Translations under genes and position numbers: made by a program
The notes under the pieces: model-generated
Database searches by the model: none
Seen by the model: the letters and a program-made list of their open reading frames with translations, nothing else
Told to the model about the DNA's origin: nothing
In this document: in pieces, positions 41,201 to 45,575 of the stretch
Numbering within the stretch: the first letter of the stretch is position 1
Layout: every line of letters begins with the position of its first letter
Origin: Oceanibaculum pacificum
GTDB lineage: Bacteria; Pseudomonadota; Alphaproteobacteria; Oceanibaculales; Oceanibaculaceae
NCBI RefSeq assembly: GCF_001618175.1
Contig: NZ_LPXN01000100.1
Span: 1 to 45,575 of the forward strand
DNA: 45,575 nt
Direction: 5' to 3'

Positions 41201-43401
41201 GGCTTGGCCCCCCCGGCAACGGGGCTGCCGGCCGATTGCGACAAGTTGGCCACCGCATGGCTGCGCAGCCGCGCCAGGGCGTCGTTCACGGCCAGCCGGG
41301 CGCGGGCATCTTCCATCCAGGGGGCGACCGCCTCGGCGGCCGGGCCTTGCAGCGCGGCCATCTCCGACACGGCGGCGGCAAGGTCATGGCGCTCCAGCGC
41401 CTCCTCGGCCCGCGCGGTGCGGGCCTCCACCGTCTCGCCCTCGACCTGGCCGGTGCGGCGCAGGGAGACGAGGCCGGCGATACGATTCAGCGTCTCGCCG
41501 ACGACGCTCTGGCTCTCCCCCGCCCGCTCGGCCCGCACGGCGGCGGCGGCGATGTCGGGGAAACGGTCGGCCAGCACGGCAATGGTCGGCACCCCGGCGG
41601 CGGCATGGTTCTTCAGGACACTCAGTTCCTCCTCCAGGCCGCTCTCCGCGCCGACAAGCCGGGCAATCGCCGCCATCTCGGTCTCGTAGGCGGCCCCCTG
41701 CTGCATCGGCGTGGCGAGCTGGGCGACCGCCAGCATCAGCGCCTCGCGACGGCCATCCAGCGCGGCCGCCTTGGCGACGCCCTCGCGCAGCACGCCGATC
41801 TCCTCGCGCAGGCGGCCCAGCTCGGCCGGGTCGGCGCGCGGCATCTCGGCCAGCGCCGTCTCCAGCGCCCGCTGCCGGCCGCGCAGCTCTTCCAGCCCGC
41901 CGGCCTGCGCCGCTTCGGACACTTGCTTGATCTCGGCCTCCAGCGCGTCCAGGCGTTCGCTCAACGGGCCGGCATCGACCGCCCCGCCGCTGCCGCTGCC
42001 GCCGCCCTCGGACGCCAGCATGCTGCGCACCATACCGATTTCCTCGGACAGGGCGGTCTGGCGCTCCTCCAGCCGGGCGATGCGGCCTTCCAGCGCGGCG
42101 ATCTGATCGCTACCGGCGGCGGGGCGCTGGGTCTGCTGTTCCAGCGCGGCGACACGCTCGGCCAGGGGCGACACACGATCTTCCTGGGCCGCGCCCAGGG
42201 TCGGCAGGGTGATGCCAAGCTGGCTGAGATAGGGCTGCACCGCCGGCCGCCACAACGGCAGCGTGCCAACGGCGACGATCGCCAGCACGACCAGCGCCAG
42301 CAGGCCATAGCCATAACGCCTGGCGCTGCCGGGGCGCTTCTGCGCCGGCGTAGACGTGGAGGGGGAAGCGGAGGGGGACGCGGATGAGGGCGGCGTCTTC
42401 GCCTCCGGCTTGGCCGACGCGGCGGCCGTGGCGCTGGCGGCGCTGGCCGCGCCGGTCTTCGGCGCATCCGGTTTGGCGGCGGGCTTCGCGGCGCCGCTGC
42501 TCGGCCCAGGCTTATTGGGCCCAGAATTATTGGAACCAGAATTATTGGAACCAGGATTATTGGGCCCGGTCTTTTTGCCGTCGCTGGCGTCGGTCATCGG
42601 CTGGTCCGTGGATTTCGGCTGCGGGGAATCGGCTGGCGGGGCTGGTTTCGCGGTCGCATCGGCCTCTCCCTCCGCCTGTTCATGCGGGATCAACGTATCG
42701 AGCGCCGCAACGATCCCGTCCTGCGTCGGCGTCGCGGCGATTTTCACGCTACGCCAGGGCAGCGCCCGGCAGGCATCGGCCACCGCCTGACTGATCGCCA
42801 CCGCGTGCAGGCGGCTGAGCGGCGTTGTCAGGCCGGCCGACTGGGCCAGCCTAGCAAAGGTCTCCGCCGTGCGGGGAGAGAAAAACAGAACGGCGTCGAG
42901 CCGGCCGCGCTTCAGCGCCGCCAGCGTGCCGGGGCTGATGGCCCCCGCCGGCCGGGCCTCATACAGCGTCACGCGGTGGATGGTGAAGCCGGCGGCCTCC
43001 AGCAAACCGGTCAGGTCGCCCGCCACGATCTCCCCGGCGGCATGCAGCAGCGGCCCGGCGACCGGGCTCAACCGGGATTTGACCAGCGCCGCCAGATCCT
43101 CGACCGCGCCCTCGGCGCTCTCGACCCGGGTGAAGCCCAGCGCGCGCACCGCTTCCGCCGTGGCGTCGCCCACCGCCAGCACCGGCAGGTCGCGTCGTTC
43201 GGTCAGGGCCGGCAGGCGGACCGCGCCATTGGCGGAGGTGACCAGAATGGCCTGGACGCTGGCGATATCGACCGGCAACGGGCCGGGATCGCGCGGCACG
43301 ATGTCGAGCATCGGCTCGACCCGGCATTCCATTCCACGGTCGCCCAGGCGCTTCGCCAGCGCTTCGGACTCGGGCTTCGGCCGGGTGAGCAGGACACGCA
43401 T
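41197..43401 (-). CDS. hemD: Fused uroporphyrinogen-III synthase (HemD) and Mic60/mitofilin-like protein
   Basis: One uninterrupted 734-residue frame. Residues 1 to about 240 are uroporphyrinogen-III synthase: MRVLLTRPKPESEALAKRL, ILVTSANGA, LAVGDATAEAVRALGF, and VLFFSPRTAETFARL, which close hydroxymethylbilane into uroporphyrinogen III. Residues about 245-362 are low-complexity (Pro/Ser/Ala/Asn/Gly). A membrane helix follows (about 365-385, LLALVVLAIVAVGTLPLW), then coiled coil (410-550), then a helical mitofilin-type end (640-734) like Mic60, which shapes cristae or intracytoplasmic membranes. These are usually two adjacent genes. Met269 (42597) could in principle start Mic60 separately, but no good ribosome-binding site precedes it. 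The start overlaps the hemC stop by one base. Confidence 0.88.
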   Translation of the reverse strand: MRVLLTRPKPESEALAKRLGDRGMECRVEPMLDIVPRDPGPLPVDIASVQAILVTSANGAVRLPALTERRDLPVLAVGDATAEAVRALGFTRVESAEGAVEDLAALVKSRLSPVAGPLLHAAGEIVAGDLTGLLEAAGFTIHRVTLYEARPAGAISPGTLAALKRGRLDAVLFFSPRTAETFARLAQSAGLTTPLSRLHAVAISQAVADACRALPWRSVKIAATPTQDGIVAALDTLIPHEQAEGEADATAKPAPPADSPQPKSTDQPMTDASDGKKTGPNNPGSNNSGSNNSGPNKPGPSSGAAKPAAKPDAPKTGAASAASATAAASAKPEAKTPPSSASPSASPSTSTPAQKRPGSARRYGYGLLALVVLAIVAVGTLPLWRPAVQPYLSQLGITLPTLGAAQEDRVSPLAERVAALEQQTQRPAAGSDQIAALEGRIARLEERQTALSEEIGMVRSMLASEGGGSGSGGAVDAGPLSERLDALEAEIKQVSEAAQAGGLEELRGRQRALETALAEMPRADPAELGRLREEIGVLREGVAKAAALDGRREALMLAVAQLATPMQQGAAYETEMAAIARLVGAESGLEEELSVLKNHAAAGVPTIAVLADRFPDIAAAAVRAERAGESQSVVGETLNRIAGLVSLRRTGQVEGETVEARTARAEEALERHDLAAAVSEMAALQGPAAEAVAPWMEDARARLAVNDALARLRSHAVANLSQSAGSPVAGGAKP
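42512..42571 (-). repeat. 15-base tandem repeat, four copies, in the HemD-Mic60 linker
   Basis: Four head-to-tail 15-base units (plus-strand units begin TTATTGG) at 42512, 42527, 42542 and 42557. They keep the frame and encode five-residue units (GPNNP, GSNNS, GSNNS, GPNKP). They are much richer in AT than the surrounding coding DNA. Confidence 0.9.
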
Positions 43402-44345
43402 CAGCCGCTCTCCAATATCCGGAAGAATTCAGACCCGGCGCTCTCGCGCAGCGCCTGGCCGGCCGCGCGCCCGATGGCGGCGGCGTCGGACGCAGCACCC
43501 TCGCGGGTGACGTCATGGCGCTGCGTGCCGTCGGGCAGCACGATCAGACCGTACAGCGTCAGCCGGTCGCCGGCCAGCTTCGCCAGCGCGGCGATGGGGG
43601 TGCGACAGGAGCCGTCCAGCTCCGCCAGCATCGCCCGCTCGGCGGTAACGCGCGTCGCGGACTCGCCATGGTTCAGCGGGGCGAGATAGGCGGCGATGCG
43701 GGCATCGGCCGCCCGCCGCTCGACGCCGATGGCCCCCTGGGCGACGGCGGGCAGCATGATGGAGGCGGGAATCGCCGCCATGCCCGCCGGTTCTATCGCC
43801 AGTCGATGCAATCCCGCCATGGCCAGTAATGTGGCGTCGACATCGCCATTGTCCAACTTGCGCAGCCGGGTGCCGACATTGCCGCGAAACGGAACCACCG
43901 TCAGATCCGGCCGCCGGCTGAGAATCAGCGCCTGCCGGCGCAGCGAGGAGGTGCCGACCACGCTGCCCGCCGGCAGATCGTCGATGCCGGCCGCCTTGGT
44001 CGAGATGAAGGCGTCTCGCGGGTCCTCGCGCTCCAGGATGCAGTCGATGACGAGGCCGTCGGGCAGAATTGTCGGCACGTCCTTCATGGAGTGCACGGCG
44101 ATGTCGATGCTAGTGTCCAGCATCGACTCCTCGATCTCCTTGGTGAACAGGCCCTTGCCACCCAGCTCGGCCAGCGGGCGATCCTGCACCCTGTCGCCGG
44201 TAGTGCTGATGACGACGATCTCGATCGCGTCGGGATCGCGCAGCTCTTCATGGGCGGCGGCGAGGCGCGCCTTCACTTCGCTGGCCTGGGCAAGCGCAAG
44301 CTGGCTGCCGCGCGTGCCGATGCGGATGAGGCTTTTCTTCTGCAT
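43401..44345 (-). CDS. hemC: Porphobilinogen deaminase (hydroxymethylbilane synthase)
   Basis: Polymerises four porphobilinogens into hydroxymethylbilane, the substrate of the next gene's product. The 314-residue enzyme shows IRIGTRGSQLALAQ, KGLFTKEIEESML, the catalytic aspartate in HSMKDVP (Asp89), GTSSLRRQA, FRGNVGTRLRKL and the cofactor-attachment cysteine in ELDGSCRTPI (Cys247). Its stop overlaps the hemD start (TGATG). The hemC-hemD-mic60-hemY order, divergent from tsaD, is the standard alphaproteobacterial arrangement apart from the fusion. Confidence 0.98.
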   Translation of the reverse strand: MQKKSLIRIGTRGSQLALAQASEVKARLAAAHEELRDPDAIEIVVISTTGDRVQDRPLAELGGKGLFTKEIEESMLDTSIDIAVHSMKDVPTILPDGLVIDCILEREDPRDAFISTKAAGIDDLPAGSVVGTSSLRRQALILSRRPDLTVVPFRGNVGTRLRKLDNGDVDATLLAMAGLHRLAIEPAGMAAIPASIMLPAVAQGAIGVERRAADARIAAYLAPLNHGESATRVTAERAMLAELDGSCRTPIAALAKLAGDRLTLYGLIVLPDGTQRHDVTREGAASDAAAIGRAAGQALRESAGSEFFRILESG

Positions 44346-44425
44346 GGTGACGCCACAGATAGACGGATGAGCCGGAGAAGGAAAGCCCGTTGGAGGCTTT
44401 TGCCGGCTCCGCTATGGTGCGCGCC

Positions 44426-45484
44426 ATGATCGTCCTGGGAATCGAGACAAGCTGCGACGAGACCGCTGCCGCCATCGTGACGGCGGATCGGCGCATCCTT
44501 GCCAACGTCGTGCTGTCGCAGCTCGACGAGCACCGCCCCTATGGCGGCGTGGTGCCGGAGATCGCCGCGCGCGCGCATCTCGACCATATCGACCGGCTGG
44601 TGGCCGAGGCGATGGCGGAGGCCGGCCTGGGCTTCGCCGATCTCGACGGCGTCGCCGCGACCGGCGGGCCGGGGCTGATCGGCGGCATCATCGTCGGCGT
44701 GATGACGGCGAAATCCATCGCCGCCGTACATGGCAAGCCGTTCGTCGCGGTCAATCATCTGGAAGGCCATGCGCTGACCGCCCGGCTGACCGACGATGTC
44801 GCCTTCCCCTATCTGCTGCTGCTGGTTTCCGGCGGGCACTGCCAGTTGCTGCTGGTCGAGGGCGTGGGCGGCTACACGCTGCTCGGCTCCACCATCGACG
44901 ACGCGGTGGGCGAGGCGTTCGACAAGACAGCCAAGATGCTGGGCCTGCCCTATCCCGGCGGCCCGGCGCTGGAACGCGCGGCGGCGGGCGGGGACGCGGC
45001 CCGCTTCGCGCTGCCCCGACCGATGCTGGGCCGGCCGGGCTGCGACTTCTCCTTCTCCGGGCTGAAGACCGCCGTGCGGCAAAAGGTTGAGCAGATGCCC
45101 CGGCCACTGCCCGAAGCGGCGCTGGCCGACCTTGCCGCCGGCTTCCAGACTGCCGTCTGCGAAAGCCTGGCCGGCCGCTGCCGCAACGCGCTGAAGCAGC
45201 TCTCGGTCTCGCACCCGCAGGTGCGGACCATGGTGGTGGCCGGCGGCGTCGCCGCCAACCAGGCTATCCGCACCGCCCTGACCGGCCTGTGCGCCGATTT
45301 CGACTATCGGTTCGTCGCCCCGCCGATGAAGCTGTGCACCGACAATGCCGCGATGATCGCCTGGGCCGGCATCGAAAAGCTGCGCCTGGGCGAGACCGCC
45401 CCCCTGACCTTCGCCCCCCGCCCCCGCTGGCCCCTCGACCCCGACGCCGTGACCACCCAGGTCCGGGCGACCGAGCGGGTGTAG
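44426..45484 (+). CDS. tsaD: tRNA threonylcarbamoyltransferase TsaD
   Basis: Transfers the threonylcarbamoyl group to A37 of ANN-reading tRNAs, working with TsaB and TsaE. The 352-residue protein has [23 protein letters not shown], the ASKHA-fold metal histidines in [10 protein letters not shown] (His111 and His115), [19 protein letters not shown] and a final [11 protein letters not shown] containing the metal aspartate. The start at 44426 fits the family; a longer ATG at 44390 does not. It is divergent from hemC, a conserved arrangement. After its stop there are only about 90 bases, GC-rich with short C and G runs, and no further gene is visible. Confidence 0.97.
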   Translation: MIVLGIETSCDETAAAIVTADRRILANVVLSQLDEHRPYGGVVPEIAARAHLDHIDRLVAEAMAEAGLGFADLDGVAATGGPGLIGGIIVGVMTAKSIAAVHGKPFVAVNHLEGHALTARLTDDVAFPYLLLLVSGGHCQLLLVEGVGGYTLLGSTIDDAVGEAFDKTAKMLGLPYPGGPALERAAAGGDAARFALPRPMLGRPGCDFSFSGLKTAVRQKVEQMPRPLPEAALADLAAGFQTAVCESLAGRCRNALKQLSVSHPQVRTMVVAGGVAANQAIRTALTGLCADFDYRFVAPPMKLCTDNAAMIAWAGIEKLRLGETAPLTFAPRPRWPLDPDAVTTQVRATERV

Positions 45485-45575
45485 ATAATTCCCTCGCCCC
45501 GGCAAGGAAGGGGGAAGGGGCGGCTCTACCCCTGTCAGCGCCCTTCCCAGCATCTCCCTCTCCCCTTCCGGGGCG

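Noticed and set aside
45485..45575. C- and G-run rich stretch at the right edge as a repeat element
   Set aside because: The window ends before any second arm could be confirmed; nothing definite can be claimed.

Overview
The window is a GC-rich, tightly packed chromosomal segment of an alphaproteobacterium, most likely a Rhodospirillales-type or related lineage. The supporting signs are the class II-type EPSP synthase, the Usg and FYDLN-acid proteins, a CIRCE-controlled groESL, an RpoH-type sigma factor, a seven-iron FdxA, CarD, and the divergent tsaD // hemC-hemD-mic60-hemY block. The genus cannot be fixed by eye. No insertion sequence, prophage, CRISPR array or integrase is visible; nearly all of it reads as core or near-core genome.

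Layout. 0.1-3.2 kb: a TAXI-type TRAP transporter (binding protein plus fused permease) and a small usg gene. 3.4-5.6 kb: groES-groEL behind a sigma70-like promoter and a CIRCE operator. 5.9-6.4 kb: a MarR regulator. 6.5-13.7 kb (minus strand): aroA-cmk, rpsA, ihfB, lapA, an ornithine cyclodeaminase-family gene, pyrF and trpF. This joins aromatic amino acid, pyrimidine and translation functions. 13.9-16.6 kb: the FYDLN-acid protein, tRNA-Ala(GGC), an unknown protein, a secreted trypsin-like protease and a glycine-zipper lipoprotein. 16.7-21.7 kb: a DUF1207 outer-membrane protein, a second TAXI binding protein without a permease, an unknown protein and a large RTX/choice-of-anchor I protein. 21.9-25.3 kb: cyclopropane fatty acid synthase coupled to a PAS_5 protein, a pentapeptide-repeat protein and a PilZ protein. 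25.5-28.6 kb: an FAD/NAD(P) oxidoreductase, a TerB protein, fdxA and carD. 28.7-30.7 kb: a phosphatase-fold protein with a ruined active site, then rpoH. 30.6-32.1 kb: an ArsR regulator divergent from a NIPSNAP plus monooxygenase pair. 32.1-36.2 kb: an M48 protease lipoprotein, a thermonuclease-like protein, prolyl aminopeptidase and a PagL-type lipid A deacylase. 36.2-39.5 kb: an Lrp regulator, DUF6356, a racemase-family protein, OpgC and a second TerB protein. 39.6-45.5 kb: tRNA-Thr(CGT), hemY, a fused hemD-mic60, hemC and tsaD.

Common threads. Stress control is well represented (groESL with CIRCE, rpoH, carD, a chaperone-like M48 protease). So is envelope remodelling (CFA synthase, PagL-type deacylase, OpgC, glycine-zipper lipoprotein, DUF1207 porin-like protein). 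The haem cluster is notable because uroporphyrinogen-III synthase is fused in one reading frame to the bacterial ancestor of mitofilin (Mic60), joining a tetrapyrrole enzyme to a membrane-shaping protein.

Most worth a second look: the HemD-Mic60 fusion with a 15-nt tandem repeat at its junction; a possible Shine-Dalgarno-masking hairpin in the rpoH leader; nested inverted repeats upstream of opgC; and three proteins whose family active-site residues are replaced (phosphatase-fold, thermonuclease-like and racemase-like).
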